A stretch of 39,122 nucleotides of DNA from a virus: positions 1 to 39,122 of the IMG/VR virus record IMGVR_UViG_3300030331_001851; one strand, 5' to 3'. Of the stretch, positions 12,110-23,378 are shown piece after piece (the first letter of the stretch is position 1; each line of letters opens with the position of its first letter). The notes beneath the pieces are model-generated. The model searched no databases, had not been told where the DNA came from, and saw only the letters and a program-made list of their open reading frames with translations. A program made the position numbers and the translations under genes.

Positions 12110-15100
12110 ATGACAGACTTTAAAAAAACAAATAAGAAAAAATTATCAAATCTTGTAAAAGAACAACTACCTAGTTTTGTTCTAGAAGATCATCCACAGT
12201 TTGCTGAGTTTGTATCTGCTTATTATCTTTTTTTAGAATCTGCTGAACTTCAAATATCCTCTTTTACTGCTGTTGATAATATCCTTTTAGAGGGTGAAGG
12301 AACAACTGATAATTTTGTTTTATTAGAAAGAACAGATAGTTTTGGCTTAGATGCTAATGATAAACTCGTTCAAGAAGAACTTACATTTTCAGGAACATTT
12401 CAAAAGAAGGAAGTAATCACTGGTGCCACATCAGGTGCAACAGCGACAATTCTTGCTGAAGATTTTGCTAATTCAAAATATATAATATCTGCCAACAATG
12501 GTTTTATCACAGGTGAAACTGTAACTGGTGCCACATCAGGTGCAACTGGTATCGTTGGTAGATATCGTGCAAATCCTATTGAGAACATTCAACAGTTTTT
12601 AAATTATTCTGATCCAGATCATACGATATCTGATTTCTTAACACAAATGAAGGAAGAGTTTCTTAAAACTATTCCTACAAATACTGACAGTAGCGTTAAT
12701 AGAAGAAAATTAATAAAGAACATAAAAACATTATACAGATCAAAAGGTACTGATAAAGCTCATCAAGTATTTTTTAGATTATTATTTAATGAAAGTTCAG
12801 AAATTTACAAACCAACAGTTGATATGTTGCGAATATCAGATGGTAAATTTTCTACAAATAATTTTCTTCGTTGCACACAAACAGCAGCACAAGCAATTGA
12901 CAATCCTATATTTTTAATTGGTCAAGAAATAAAACAAACAAATGATCCTGCTGATGAAAATGTAAATGAAGCAACAGCAATTGTAGAAAATATCACAAGA
13001 TTCCAAGAAGGTTCAGTAGTTGTAACCGAAGTAGAAATCAACGCAGAAACAACAACTGGTACTTTTGTAAATGGTCAAACAGTTTCAGGTATTAGTAATA
13101 TAGATTCTGACAATCTCATAAATTTGACAATCAGTCAAGCTGTATCATCAACTACAATTACAAATGATGGTGGCACTTTAACAGTAGGTGATGAAGCAAC
13201 AATATCAGGTGGTGCAGGGACTGGTGCTCGTATTCAGGTAGATGATATATCTGGTGGTGGTGTTGATGAGGTCATTGTTAATGTTGCTGGCACAGGATAT
13301 GAGATAGGTGATACAATCACTTTCAGTTCAGGAACAGCAGAAGCAAAAGTCGCTGTTGTTGGTGGTGGTTTTGCACCAGAAACAGGAAGTGTTCCTATTC
13401 ATGTAGAGTTAGAATCAGGAACAATCACAGGTGGTGGTTCTGGTGATTTGTTACTCGAAGATTTTTCTGATGGAACTATTGGTAAGTTTTTAGATTCTGC
13501 TTCACAAGAAGTTGAAAATGAAATTAGATTTGAATTAGAAAATGAAGTTGGTCATTTATTGGCTGAAGATGATGATAATCAAGTTTCAGATACATTTTTT
13601 ATTTTAAATCAAGAATCAAAATTAAATGTTCCTTATGATATCGAAGAAGATGAACATATCATATTAGAAGATTCTATATCTAAAGTAGGAACAATTGGCG
13701 ATAAAATAGTTCAAGAGAATGGCACAGGTGTTGGTGATATAACTGACATACGAATGATTGCAAGTGGTGGTGGATACACTACATTACCTACTGCAACAAT
13801 TACAGTTGGTGATAGATTTATAGGATTAGAATCACAAACAAATCTACAAAGACTAGCTGTTATAGAATTAGAAAGTAGTCCTGGTTCTGATGGTCAACCA
13901 GATCATTTAGAGTTTCAAAGAAATACTGGTAATATTTTAGATGAACAAGAAACCACAGTTGCTGTCGAGGGTGATGGTACAGGTGCAGGTAGAATAGAAT
14001 TAGAAAGTGGTGGTAATATATTAAATGAAACTTTTGATGGTGCAAATGCAACTGTCATACCTTACGGTGCTGAGATAGGTCGTGCAACATCATTAGGTAT
14101 TATTGAACATGGTATTAATTTTACATCAGCACCAACTTTAGTGTTTCCACATTATGCTGTTGTCAAATCAGCTTCAGGTACAATAACTGAAGATGAAACA
14201 TTTACAAGTAATGTAAGTGGTGCAACAGGAACAGTAGTAGATTTTACAGCACCTCTTTTAAAATACACAGTTACATCAGGTGTATTAGAAGTAGGTGATA
14301 CGGTTACTTTTTCTGGTGGTGAAACTGCTGTCGTAGTAAAATCAGATCCACTAACTGGCACATCCTCAATCGCAACAAATATATTTACAAAAGGTAAATA
14401 CATTAGTCAAGATGGACAACTTTCAGAACTTACAAAAAAAATTCAAGACAGTTTATACTATCAAGATTTTTCTTATGTTGTAAAAGTATCAGAGGCGATA
14501 GATAAATGGCGAGATTCAATTAAGAAGGCAGTTCATCCTTCTGGTTTCTTTGTAACTGGAGAAGTGAATATTGCAACAAGACTAGACGCACAAGTTAAAC
14601 AACCAGTTGGTGCTTCACTATCTTCTGGATTATTCTCTGGCACAGTTGATAGTCCTATCTACATGAGATTAAATACTCTGTTCTCTACATTGTTTGATAG
14701 AAGAACAGGTGTTGGTTTACGAAGTATGAGTAATGGTGTTGAGTTAGATGGTAAAACTAAATTATCATCAGCAGTTGCAAGAACAGGTATTGCTATAGAA
14801 CCTCAAAACGATTACAGAGATCCAACAACAAACACACAGAAAGCAGTAAACTTATCACCAGAAACTACAATGGAACTAGAACAAAGAAATAGAAATAGTT
14901 TTTACAGTTTAAATAGTGAACCATTTACTTTAGAAGATGGTACAGGTTTCTTAGCAAAAGAGGATGCTGGATTTGTAGTAGATGAGTTTGGTTACACAGT
15001 AAGAGGTGTAAGTGTAAGTAATGGTTTTGCATATGCAGGACCAAGACAAAGAAATTTAAGAGCACCTTTTGAAAGATATGCTCATAATAATGGTATATTA

Positions 15101-15352
15101 TTAGAAGGTCATACTGAAACAGGAAACTCTAATATTAGATTAGAAAACGAATCAGGCGTAATTACAAGTGAATTTGGTATATCTGCAAGCACAACAATAG
15201 CAGATTGGGCACAATTAAGATTTTCAGGAACATTGAATGAGAATGTTGACGGAGAAACTATGAGATTAAAAGATTTAGAAGGAACTAATAGTGATTTAGA
15301 TCATAGAAATAATTTTGCATTTCCTACAGACATCACACAAGAGCCTTCGTAA
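12110..15352 (+). CDS. 7: Baseplate wedge protein, gp7-like
   Basis: 1080 aa, similar in length to T4 gp7 (1032 aa) and in its place between gp6 and gp8. The N-terminus 'KLSNLVKEQLPSFVLEDHPQ', 'FAEFVSAYYLFLES' and 'LIKNIKTLYRSKGTDKAHQV' is typical of the marine version. Within it are repeats of a 'F..GE.VTGATSGAT..V' motif at about residues 97, 131 and 690, the first two sharing 23 identical bases (12419-12441 and 12524-12546), and several G-rich 'GGGSGDLLLED' stretches. The C-terminal 150 residues are rich in LED/LEN strands. The gp7 name rests on order and recalled pattern rather than alignment. Confidence 0.7.
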   Translation: MTDFKKTNKKKLSNLVKEQLPSFVLEDHPQFAEFVSAYYLFLESAELQISSFTAVDNILLEGEGTTDNFVLLERTDSFGLDANDKLVQEELTFSGTFQKKEVITGATSGATATILAEDFANSKYIISANNGFITGETVTGATSGATGIVGRYRANPIENIQQFLNYSDPDHTISDFLTQMKEEFLKTIPTNTDSSVNRRKLIKNIKTLYRSKGTDKAHQVFFRLLFNESSEIYKPTVDMLRISDGKFSTNNFLRCTQTAAQAIDNPIFLIGQEIKQTNDPADENVNEATAIVENITRFQEGSVVVTEVEINAETTTGTFVNGQTVSGISNIDSDNLINLTISQAVSSTTITNDGGTLTVGDEATISGGAGTGARIQVDDISGGGVDEVIVNVAGTGYEIGDTITFSSGTAEAKVAVVGGGFAPETGSVPIHVELESGTITGGGSGDLLLEDFSDGTIGKFLDSASQEVENEIRFELENEVGHLLAEDDDNQVSDTFFILNQESKLNVPYDIEEDEHIILEDSISKVGTIGDKIVQENGTGVGDITDIRMIASGGGYTTLPTATITVGDRFIGLESQTNLQRLAVIELESSPGSDGQPDHLEFQRNTGNILDEQETTVAVEGDGTGAGRIELESGGNILNETFDGANATVIPYGAEIGRATSLGIIEHGINFTSAPTLVFPHYAVVKSASGTITEDETFTSNVSGATGTVVDFTAPLLKYTVTSGVLEVGDTVTFSGGETAVVVKSDPLTGTSSIATNIFTKGKYISQDGQLSELTKKIQDSLYYQDFSYVVKVSEAIDKWRDSIKKAVHPSGFFVTGEVNIATRLDAQVKQPVGASLSSGLFSGTVDSPIYMRLNTLFSTLFDRRTGVGLRSMSNGVELDGKTKLSSAVARTGIAIEPQNDYRDPTTNTQKAVNLSPETTMELEQRNRNSFYSLNSEPFTLEDGTGFLAKEDAGFVVDEFGYTVRGVSVSNGFAYAGPRQRNLRAPFERYAHNNGILLEGHTETGNSNIRLENESGVITSEFGISASTTIADWAQLRFSGTLNENVDGETMRLKDLEGTNSDLDHRNNFAFPTDITQEPS

Positions 15353-15357
15353 ACTCT

Positions 15358-15365
15358 TATAAATA
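15358..15365 (+). promoter_or_regulatory. T4-type late promoter box
   Basis: Exact TATAAATA, beginning 6 nt after the gp7-like stop and 34 nt before gp8. Confidence 0.75.
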
Positions 15366-15399
15366 ATATGAAAGAACATTAAATTAATGGGAAACTAAA

Positions 15400-16857
15400 A
15401 TGGCAGCAATAATTACAAACAAATTCAGAATAAATAATGCCGAGCAGTTCGTTGAATCATTTAGTGAAACTGCTGCTACGACTTATTATTTGTTCGTAGG
15501 AAGATCGCATTCCTGGGCGACTGATACTGACGGTCAAGGCAGATCAATCAACGAGGGAACTGACGCTTCTCCACCTACACCTAATGATGATGTTTCATCT
15601 GAGTTTTATAACTATGATGATATGTTAGGTGCTAAACTACTAACTTCAAGTGATGTGTCTCATGTAATACCAAGAAGAAACTGGACAACAGGCACAACTT
15701 ACGATATGTATGAACATAATATTAGTTCATCAAACGCCGCTAATAGTGGTGCAACAAATTTATTCGATTCAACATTCTTTGTAATGAACAGCTCTTTTGC
15801 TGTTTATAAAGTTATTGAGAATGATGGTGCTACTGCCTCTACAGTAGAACCTACTTCAACATCAAATTCAATTTTTGAAACATCTGATGGATATAGATGG
15901 AAGTATATGTATTCTTTAACTTCATCTGAAACTTTGAATTTTATGTCAACTGACTTCATTCATGTATCAACAGATTCTACCGTATCAGCTGCTGCCGTTG
16001 ATGGTGCGTTAGACACAATCTTAGTTGTTGCTGGTGGATCTAGTTTTACGACATCCTCAGGATCAACCATATCTGCAATCCCAATTCGTGGTGATGGTAC
16101 AGGTGGTATTGCTTCAGTAACAATTAGTTCTGGTGCGATTGCTACTGCAACCGTAACAACTGCAGGTTCAGGATATACTTTTGCATACATACGAGATGCT
16201 GACATTATCGCTGCTACAAATGCTGGTGGTGCTGGATCAGGCTCAAATCTAAATGTTATCATTCCACCAAAAGGTGGTCATGGTTCAGACGCTGTAAAAG
16301 AATTAGGTGGTTTCTTTGTAATGTTAAATAAATCACTTGTTGGTGTTGAAGGTACATCAGACATTGGTGTTGGTAACGATTTTAGAAGAATAGGTTTATT
16401 AAGAGACCCAACTAACTTTGGAACAACAACAGTTGCAAGTGCAACTACAAGACGACAAATTTTTGCTGTTAAGTTTGCTTCAGTATCAGGAACATTTACT
16501 GCTGATGAAGAAATAAATCAGGCATCTACAGGTGCTGTAGGTAAAGTTGTAGAGTTTGATTCTACAAATTTAATTTTATATTACTATCAAACAAGATTCC
16601 CAGATTGTGGTGCTGATAGTAATGGTAATCTAACAGCGTTCTCTGGTGCAAATGCAATCACAGGACAAAGTTCAAGTGCAAGTGCAACACCAGATACAAG
16701 TAATTCAAATACAGTAAATGCTGTAGAGTTTAGTTCTGGATATGCAAATCCAGAATTAGCATTTGATTCGGGAGATATAATTTATGTTGAAGAAAGAAGT
16801 CCTATTACTAGAGCTTCTGACCAAACAGAAAATGTCAAGTTAATTATTGAATTTTAA
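15400..16857 (+). CDS. 8: Baseplate wedge protein gp8
   Basis: 485 aa, longer than T4 gp8 (334 aa). The N-terminus 'KFRINNAEQFVESFSETAAT', YYLFVGRSHSW and later 'FETSDGYRWKYMYSLTSSET', then IPPKGGHGSDAVKELGG, match the marine gp8 family. The extra length comes from two Gly/Ser-rich beta inserts (about 205-285 and 360-440), one with the 'F.ADE.I....GA.GKVV' repeat seen in the gp7-like and DUF4815 proteins. gp8 forms the outer part of the wedge. Preceded by its own late promoter. Confidence 0.85.
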   Translation: MAAIITNKFRINNAEQFVESFSETAATTYYLFVGRSHSWATDTDGQGRSINEGTDASPPTPNDDVSSEFYNYDDMLGAKLLTSSDVSHVIPRRNWTTGTTYDMYEHNISSSNAANSGATNLFDSTFFVMNSSFAVYKVIENDGATASTVEPTSTSNSIFETSDGYRWKYMYSLTSSETLNFMSTDFIHVSTDSTVSAAAVDGALDTILVVAGGSSFTTSSGSTISAIPIRGDGTGGIASVTISSGAIATATVTTAGSGYTFAYIRDADIIAATNAGGAGSGSNLNVIIPPKGGHGSDAVKELGGFFVMLNKSLVGVEGTSDIGVGNDFRRIGLLRDPTNFGTTTVASATTRRQIFAVKFASVSGTFTADEEINQASTGAVGKVVEFDSTNLILYYYQTRFPDCGADSNGNLTAFSGANAITGQSSSASATPDTSNSNTVNAVEFSSGYANPELAFDSGDIIYVEERSPITRASDQTENVKLIIEF

Positions 16858-16870
16858 GTAAAGGAATATA

Positions 16871-19800
16871 ATGCCATCAAAAACTGATTTTAATGTTACT
16901 CCTTACTATGATGATTTTAGTGAAGCAAAAAATTTTCATAGAGTTATGTATCGCCCAGCGTTTGCTGTTCAGGCGAGAGAACTAACAACTCAACAAACAA
17001 TATTACAAAACCAAATAGAAAAAATGGGAGACCATTTATTTCAACATGGCGCTATGGTTATTCCTGGCGAAACACATTTTGATAAAAATTATTATTCTGT
17101 CAAACTAACTTCTTTCACAGGAACATTATCTAATTTTATAGGCACCACTCTAACAGGCGGCACTTCAGGCCTAAAAGCAAAAGTAGTTAATGTAGTAGCT
17201 ACAGACGGTACTGATCCAGATACTTTATTTGTCAAATATAAAAACTCAGGAACATCTAATGATGCTATAGATTTTACTGATGGAGAAACACTAACTAGCG
17301 ATGCTTCTACTGGTGAAACTGCCGTAGTCGATACCACTTCAATTGGCTCTGCTTTTCATATAGACGCCGGCACTTATTACATTAATGGTTTCTTTGTTGA
17401 TGTAACAAAACAAACTTTAATATTAGAAAAATATACAGACGCCCCAAGTTTTCGTGTTGGTTTAACAGTCTCAGAAACATTTGTAACATCAACTGATGAT
17501 ACATCTTTACTAGATAACGCAACTGGATCATCAAATGAAAATGCAGCTGGTGCTCATAGATTCAAAATAAATTTAACTTTAGCAAAATTATCATTAACTT
17601 CAACTGCTGATTCTAGTTTTGTTGAACTAGCAAGAATAGAAAATGGTAACATTTTAAATAAAATTGTAAGAACAGAATATAATATCCTTGAAGATACTTT
17701 GGCAAGAAGAACTTTTGATGAAAGTGGTGACTATTATGTAAACGCATTTGATATTGATATTAGAGAGAGTTTATTATCAGGAACAAATCGTGGTATATAT
17801 CAATCAGGTGAAAATACAACAAGTGGTCACGCAGCTGCTGAAGATAGATTAGCTATTGGTATGGGTGAAGGTGTTGCATATGTTAAAGGTTATGAAATTA
17901 GAAAACTAGGCACAACATTTATCGATATGCAAAAGGCAAGAGATTTTGAAACAGAAAGTGGTGAAGTAGTTAGATTTGCTCAATTACCTTTTGTTAATGT
18001 TACAGAATTACATGGCACACCAGATGTTGGGTTTGTATCTGCTGAAACAGAAGTTTACAAAAAAGTTAGACTAGTAGATGAAAAACATTCTACAAGAGGA
18101 ACAGAACAAACAAATAATGATGGTAAAGTTTTTGATATTGGTCGTGCTAAAACAAGAGGCATAGAACATAATTCAGGATCTGCTTCTGGCGTTTTCATGT
18201 CAACTGCTTCTCTTAAAACAACCACTTATAAACATTATCTTTTTGATGTAGTAATGTTCTCTCATCTAAATGTAAGAGGTCCTGCTTCAGGTTCTTTCAC
18301 AGATGGTGAAACATTAACTGGTGGTACTTCAGGTGCTACTGGTGTAGTAGAAAGTATAACATCATTAGGAACAGCAACAATCACAGGTATTACACAGGCA
18401 AATCCACCAGTTGTAACTTGTAGTGGTGGTCATAATTTTACTGAAGGTCAAATAATAAAAATTTCTAGTGTTAGTGGTATGACTGATGTTAATAACAGTT
18501 TCTTTACTGTTAAAAATCCATCAGCAACAACTTTCGAATTATTTTCTGAATCAACTACAACTATTCAAAATCCAAGTGCTGTTGATGGCACAGCTTTTTC
18601 TACTTATACATCAGGCGGTTCTGCTGAACACACAATCATTATATTATCAAATGTAAAGGGTGAATTTGTTGAAGGTGAGACCTGCACAGGCGGTTCATCT
18701 AGTAGCACAGCAGTATTACAATTTGATTCTTATGGTTGTAAAGGTTTTGAAACAAAAGAGTTTAGTCAAACTAAAGGTATTTCCATGGCAGGTAGTCCTG
18801 TCTATACATCTAATATAGATTTAACTGAAACTTTTGGTGATGTAAAAGAATTATCAGGAACAATATCTACTGTTGATCCAGACGCTTCGCCTGGTAGTAT
18901 TATCATGGACGGATCAGATGCAAATGGTACTGATAGTGGTGATTCTATAATTTTAGAGGATGCAACTGAAACAGGTGACGCTGTAACTGCTATAGGTTTA
19001 GAAGATCCTATCGACCAGGCAGATGTCATAGTGGGTTCTGCAACTAGATTTTTAAGTGAACTAAAACTTGGAGATCAAATCACTTTTGAAGATGATTCAA
19101 ATACAACAGTTACAAAGATTGTTCAAAGTATTCATTCAAATACAAGATTAGAAACTGCTACTGGATTAGGAACAACATCAGCAACTAGTAAAATATTCAA
19201 AAGACAAAGAACTAAAATGCAATCACCTGAAAATGACAGGTTATTATTTAAATTACCATATGATGTTATTAAGACTTTATTAACTGCTGATAATGATGAG
19301 ATTAGTGATACAAGTTTTCAAATTAGAAGGCAGTTTGTTGCCTCTCTGTCAAGTTCTGGTCAAGCAACACTAACTGCTGGAACAAACGAAGTATTTGTTG
19401 CACACTCTGAGGCTGATGTTACAGTTTCCGTAATGACAAAAGGCGGTAGTGCTACCGAAGGAGAAGTCGGAGATGTTATAACCCTATCAAACTCTGGCGA
19501 TTATACTCTTGGTGGCTCACCAACAGGAAAAACTTTAACAATAGATTTAGGAAGCACATTCAATAGTAGTAAAATTAAAGTTCTTGCTACAATATCTGCT
19601 TCAGTTGTAAGTGCAAAAACAAAAACAAATACAACGGATGAAACAAAAACTGTTGATACACAAGCACTAGCACAAGCAACAACAATTAATCTTGGTAAAG
19701 CAGATGTTCATAAATTAACTAGTGTCTTTATGGCTTCTGATTTTAGCACAGCAGCGACAACAAGTGATACAGATATTACATCTAGATTTGATTTAGATAC

Positions 19801-22800
19801 TGGACAAAGAGACAACTTTTATGATGTTGGTAGATTAGTTAGAAAACCTGGTCAAGCAGCACCTACTGGTAGATTATTAATAACTTTTGATTATTTTGAA
19901 CATGGTGCTGGAAACTTCTTTAGTGTTGATAGTTATTCAGGTTTTGATTATGGATCTATACCAGCATATACTTCAGATGTTACTGGAGAAGTTTTTGAAT
20001 TAAGAGATCATCTAGATTTTAGACCAAGAGTAGATGACGCTTCAACCATAGACGCAGGTGATGGACAAGATCGACAATATTCAGGCACTGGTGCTTCTAC
20101 AATAGACTTTGCTAAATTTAATACAAATGTTACTACTGATTTAGAATTTTATCTATCTAAAAAGGCAAGAGTTTTCTTAGCACAAAATGGTCAATTTTTA
20201 ATTAATCATGGCGAACCCGCTGTTAATCCTGAATATCCTGAATTACTACCAAACGCTATGCACTTATATGATTTATTTTTACCACCATTTACATTTAAGA
20301 CTAGTGATGTTGATGTTAAAAAAATAGATAATAAACGATATACAATGAGAGATATTGGTCGTTTAGAAGATAGAATAGAAAATATTGAATATTATACTCA
20401 ACTTTCTTTATTAGAAGCAGAAGCACAAAATATGCAAATACAAGACGCTGATGGTTTTGATAGATTTAAAAATGGTATTATAGTAGATAACTTTACTGGT
20501 CACAATATCGCTGATGTTGGTGATGGTGATTACTCAGTTTCAATGGATATGGCACAAGGTGAATTAAGACCCTCATTTAGTCAAGATAATGCAGCTTTAT
20601 TAGAAATACAATCTGATTTAGAGACATCACCTACTGACGCTTCAAGAACAACTGCAGGTTATCAAAAAACTGGTGACTTAATTACTTTACCATATACAAC
20701 ATTTACACAACTAGAACAGCCATATGCTAGCACAACAGTCAATGTAAATCCTTATGATGTTGTTGTATATAGAGGCAATATTGCATTAGATCCACCAATG
20801 GATGAGTGGTTTGATACAGAAACAAGACCAGATTTAGTTATATCTGTTCCTGGAACTTATGATACACTATCTGACCTTGCTAATGAAAAAGTTTTAGATT
20901 TAAATTTTGGTACTGTCTGGAATAACTGGAACGATAGCTGGTTAGGAACTGTACAAGATAAGAATAGGAGAACTACGACAAGATACTCTAATGGTAAAAA
21001 ATTCAGAGTAACTACAGTTGATACAGAGCAAAGAGTAGGTCGAACTAGATCAGGTATTCGTTCATCATTAGTTCCAAATATTGTAAGATCAAGTTTAGGT
21101 GATAGAGTTGTAAATGTAACTTTTTCTCAATTTATTAGACAAAAAAATATATCTTTTACTGCAACAGGTTTAAGACCAGACACAAGAGTTTATCCGTTCT
21201 TTGATGATGTTGATGTTTCTTCTTTAGTAACACCAACAGGAAGTAGTGCAGGTTCTGCTTTGACAACAGACACTAATGGAAGTTGTTCTGGTGTATTTGC
21301 AATACCTGATCCTAAGAGGGATACAAATGTTAAGTTTAGAACAGGTAGAAGAACCTTTAGATTAACAAGTAGTTCTAGAAACTCCTTAACAGGTGGAGGA
21401 TTAACAACAGCAGCAGAAACAGAGTATGTCGCAAAAGGATTATTAAATACAACACAATCAATTATTCTTTCTACTAGAGAAGCAGTGATTGGTAGAAATG
21501 ATATTAATGAAAGCACAGTAATTACTCGAAGAGGAACTAGAGATGAATCTGTTGTTGAGATTAGTGAAAGAAGAAATGAACCTGGTAGTGGTGGAGATTC
21601 TGGTTCTGAAACTCAAACAGGTGGTTCTATAATAAGAATAGGTAATCAAACAGGTAATGTATTTAGAAATGGTAAATTAACATTTGATAGTAAACCTAAT
21701 GCACCTGGCGGTGGTCCAGTAGATACAGTTGCCAAAGCAGTAAAGAGTGGTCGTAGAGGAGGACCTCCTCCAAGTTTTTCTAATTCTAGACACCCAGCTA
21801 AATCTAGTTGTAGAGGTCAATTTCAAGATCCTGTTGCACAACAATTTAAAATAGATGTTAGAGGCGGTATGTTTATTAGTAGTGTTGATTTATTTTTTGC
21901 TACTAAGTCAACAACTATACCTGTTACAGTTCAGTTGAGAACAATGTTTAATGGATTTCCTACAACAGAAGTTATACCATTTGGTGAAATAACTTTACAG
22001 CCTTCAGATATTAATATATCAACTGACGCTTCAGAATCAACAACATTTACTTTCCCAAGTCCTGTTTATGTAAAACCAAACCAAGAATATTGTTTTGTAG
22101 TTGTAACAAATACAGACGAATACACTATATACACCGCTAGAATGGGACAAACAACTTTAGATGGTTCTAGATTTATTTCAAAACAACCATACTTAGGTAG
22201 TATGTTCAAATCACAAAACGGTTCAACTTGGTCTGCTGAACAAAATGAAGATATTAAATTTAAATTAAATGTTTGTGATTTTACAACTAATACAATTGGC
22301 ACAGTTAGTCTTGTAAATGATGAGTTGCCTACTAGGTTATTACCTAAAACAAATCCTATCTCTACGACAAGTGGTTCTACAACAATAACGATACATTGTC
22401 CAAATCATGGTATGCACAGCACATCAGCAAATGTTACAATATCAGGACTTGCCTCTGGAACATACAATGGTATAGCCTCTACAAATATCAATGGTACTTA
22501 CACGACTATTGGTAATATAAAATTAGATTCATTTACAGTAACAGCGCAAAACTCTGATGCTGCTGACGCAACAGGAGACATAGGTGGAACCGATCAAGTA
22601 TCTATAACTAGAAATATGTTATATGATGTAATACATCCTGTGATTGGTAGCGTTATACATGACGAAACAGGTTTAACAGCTGAGATGAGAACAACTGGTG
22701 GAAGATCATTAGAGGGATCTGAAACAGAATACACTTTAGAATCTGCATCAAAGGCTAGAAAAGTTACAATAAATCATGACTACTACATGACTGCACCAGG

Positions 22801-23374
22801 AGTAATTGCTTCTGCAATTAACGAAACAAATGAAATGTCAGGTTCTAAATCTTTTGTGATGAATTTATTTTTATTCACACCTAGTCAAAGTCCTAATGTA
22901 TCTCCAGTTATTGATACAAAGAGACTAAGTTTATTCTTAATTCAAAATAGATTAAATAATCCTGTTGATGGCACAACACCAGACTTTGTTGAAGAAACTA
23001 CAACAAGTGGTGGTAGTGCAGCTGCAAAATATATGACTAAACCAATTGTACTAGAAAATAATTCAACAGCACTAGACATCAGATTATCAGCAAATGTAAG
23101 GTCAACAAGTTCGATTAAAATGTATTATAGAGTAACAGGCGCTGAAGATGTTAGATTATTAGGTGATGTTGCTTGGCGAGCATTCAATGATGATGGTTCT
23201 CCAGATTCAGCAGTCTCACCTGCTGTAGATGATGTTACATTTAGAGAACATAAATTTAGTGTTTCTGGTTTACCTGCGTTTACAGCATTTGCATTAAAAA
23301 TAGTAATGACTGGTACAGTTAGTTCATATCCTCCAATCATAAAAGATATGAGAGGAATTGCTTTGGCAGTTTAG
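16871..23374 (+). CDS. Giant DUF4815 virion protein (baseplate/fibre)
   Basis: 2167 aa, the largest protein here. The N-terminal 'FHRVMYRPAFAVQARELTTQ', 'TILQNQIEKMGDHLFQHGAM' is the DUF4815 signature, known as a structural protein of marine myoviruses at the position of T4 gp10 and neighbours. Beta repeats of the type F..GE.LTGGTSGAT..V occur near residues 88, 134, 474 and 598. An FCCH-like beta module is at about 500-590 ('PPVVTCSGGHNFTEG', 'INKSSVSGM'-type). A conserved 'RYTMRDIGRLEDRIENIEYY' region is at about 1155-1175, and a jelly-roll-like region from about 1660 (FKIDVRGGMFISSVDLFF). Likely a long wedge-attached arm holding fibres. Confidence 0.8.
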   Translation: MPSKTDFNVTPYYDDFSEAKNFHRVMYRPAFAVQARELTTQQTILQNQIEKMGDHLFQHGAMVIPGETHFDKNYYSVKLTSFTGTLSNFIGTTLTGGTSGLKAKVVNVVATDGTDPDTLFVKYKNSGTSNDAIDFTDGETLTSDASTGETAVVDTTSIGSAFHIDAGTYYINGFFVDVTKQTLILEKYTDAPSFRVGLTVSETFVTSTDDTSLLDNATGSSNENAAGAHRFKINLTLAKLSLTSTADSSFVELARIENGNILNKIVRTEYNILEDTLARRTFDESGDYYVNAFDIDIRESLLSGTNRGIYQSGENTTSGHAAAEDRLAIGMGEGVAYVKGYEIRKLGTTFIDMQKARDFETESGEVVRFAQLPFVNVTELHGTPDVGFVSAETEVYKKVRLVDEKHSTRGTEQTNNDGKVFDIGRAKTRGIEHNSGSASGVFMSTASLKTTTYKHYLFDVVMFSHLNVRGPASGSFTDGETLTGGTSGATGVVESITSLGTATITGITQANPPVVTCSGGHNFTEGQIIKISSVSGMTDVNNSFFTVKNPSATTFELFSESTTTIQNPSAVDGTAFSTYTSGGSAEHTIIILSNVKGEFVEGETCTGGSSSSTAVLQFDSYGCKGFETKEFSQTKGISMAGSPVYTSNIDLTETFGDVKELSGTISTVDPDASPGSIIMDGSDANGTDSGDSIILEDATETGDAVTAIGLEDPIDQADVIVGSATRFLSELKLGDQITFEDDSNTTVTKIVQSIHSNTRLETATGLGTTSATSKIFKRQRTKMQSPENDRLLFKLPYDVIKTLLTADNDEISDTSFQIRRQFVASLSSSGQATLTAGTNEVFVAHSEADVTVSVMTKGGSATEGEVGDVITLSNSGDYTLGGSPTGKTLTIDLGSTFNSSKIKVLATISASVVSAKTKTNTTDETKTVDTQALAQATTINLGKADVHKLTSVFMASDFSTAATTSDTDITSRFDLDTGQRDNFYDVGRLVRKPGQAAPTGRLLITFDYFEHGAGNFFSVDSYSGFDYGSIPAYTSDVTGEVFELRDHLDFRPRVDDASTIDAGDGQDRQYSGTGASTIDFAKFNTNVTTDLEFYLSKKARVFLAQNGQFLINHGEPAVNPEYPELLPNAMHLYDLFLPPFTFKTSDVDVKKIDNKRYTMRDIGRLEDRIENIEYYTQLSLLEAEAQNMQIQDADGFDRFKNGIIVDNFTGHNIADVGDGDYSVSMDMAQGELRPSFSQDNAALLEIQSDLETSPTDASRTTAGYQKTGDLITLPYTTFTQLEQPYASTTVNVNPYDVVVYRGNIALDPPMDEWFDTETRPDLVISVPGTYDTLSDLANEKVLDLNFGTVWNNWNDSWLGTVQDKNRRTTTRYSNGKKFRVTTVDTEQRVGRTRSGIRSSLVPNIVRSSLGDRVVNVTFSQFIRQKNISFTATGLRPDTRVYPFFDDVDVSSLVTPTGSSAGSALTTDTNGSCSGVFAIPDPKRDTNVKFRTGRRTFRLTSSSRNSLTGGGLTTAAETEYVAKGLLNTTQSIILSTREAVIGRNDINESTVITRRGTRDESVVEISERRNEPGSGGDSGSETQTGGSIIRIGNQTGNVFRNGKLTFDSKPNAPGGGPVDTVAKAVKSGRRGGPPPSFSNSRHPAKSSCRGQFQDPVAQQFKIDVRGGMFISSVDLFFATKSTTIPVTVQLRTMFNGFPTTEVIPFGEITLQPSDINISTDASESTTFTFPSPVYVKPNQEYCFVVVTNTDEYTIYTARMGQTTLDGSRFISKQPYLGSMFKSQNGSTWSAEQNEDIKFKLNVCDFTTNTIGTVSLVNDELPTRLLPKTNPISTTSGSTTITIHCPNHGMHSTSANVTISGLASGTYNGIASTNINGTYTTIGNIKLDSFTVTAQNSDAADATGDIGGTDQVSITRNMLYDVIHPVIGSVIHDETGLTAEMRTTGGRSLEGSETEYTLESASKARKVTINHDYYMTAPGVIASAINETNEMSGSKSFVMNLFLFTPSQSPNVSPVIDTKRLSLFLIQNRLNNPVDGTTPDFVEETTTSGGSAAAKYMTKPIVLENNSTALDIRLSANVRSTSSIKMYYRVTGAEDVRLLGDVAWRAFNDDGSPDSAVSPAVDDVTFREHKFSVSGLPAFTAFALKIVMTGTVSSYPPIIKDMRGIALAV

Positions 23375-23378
23375 TGTA

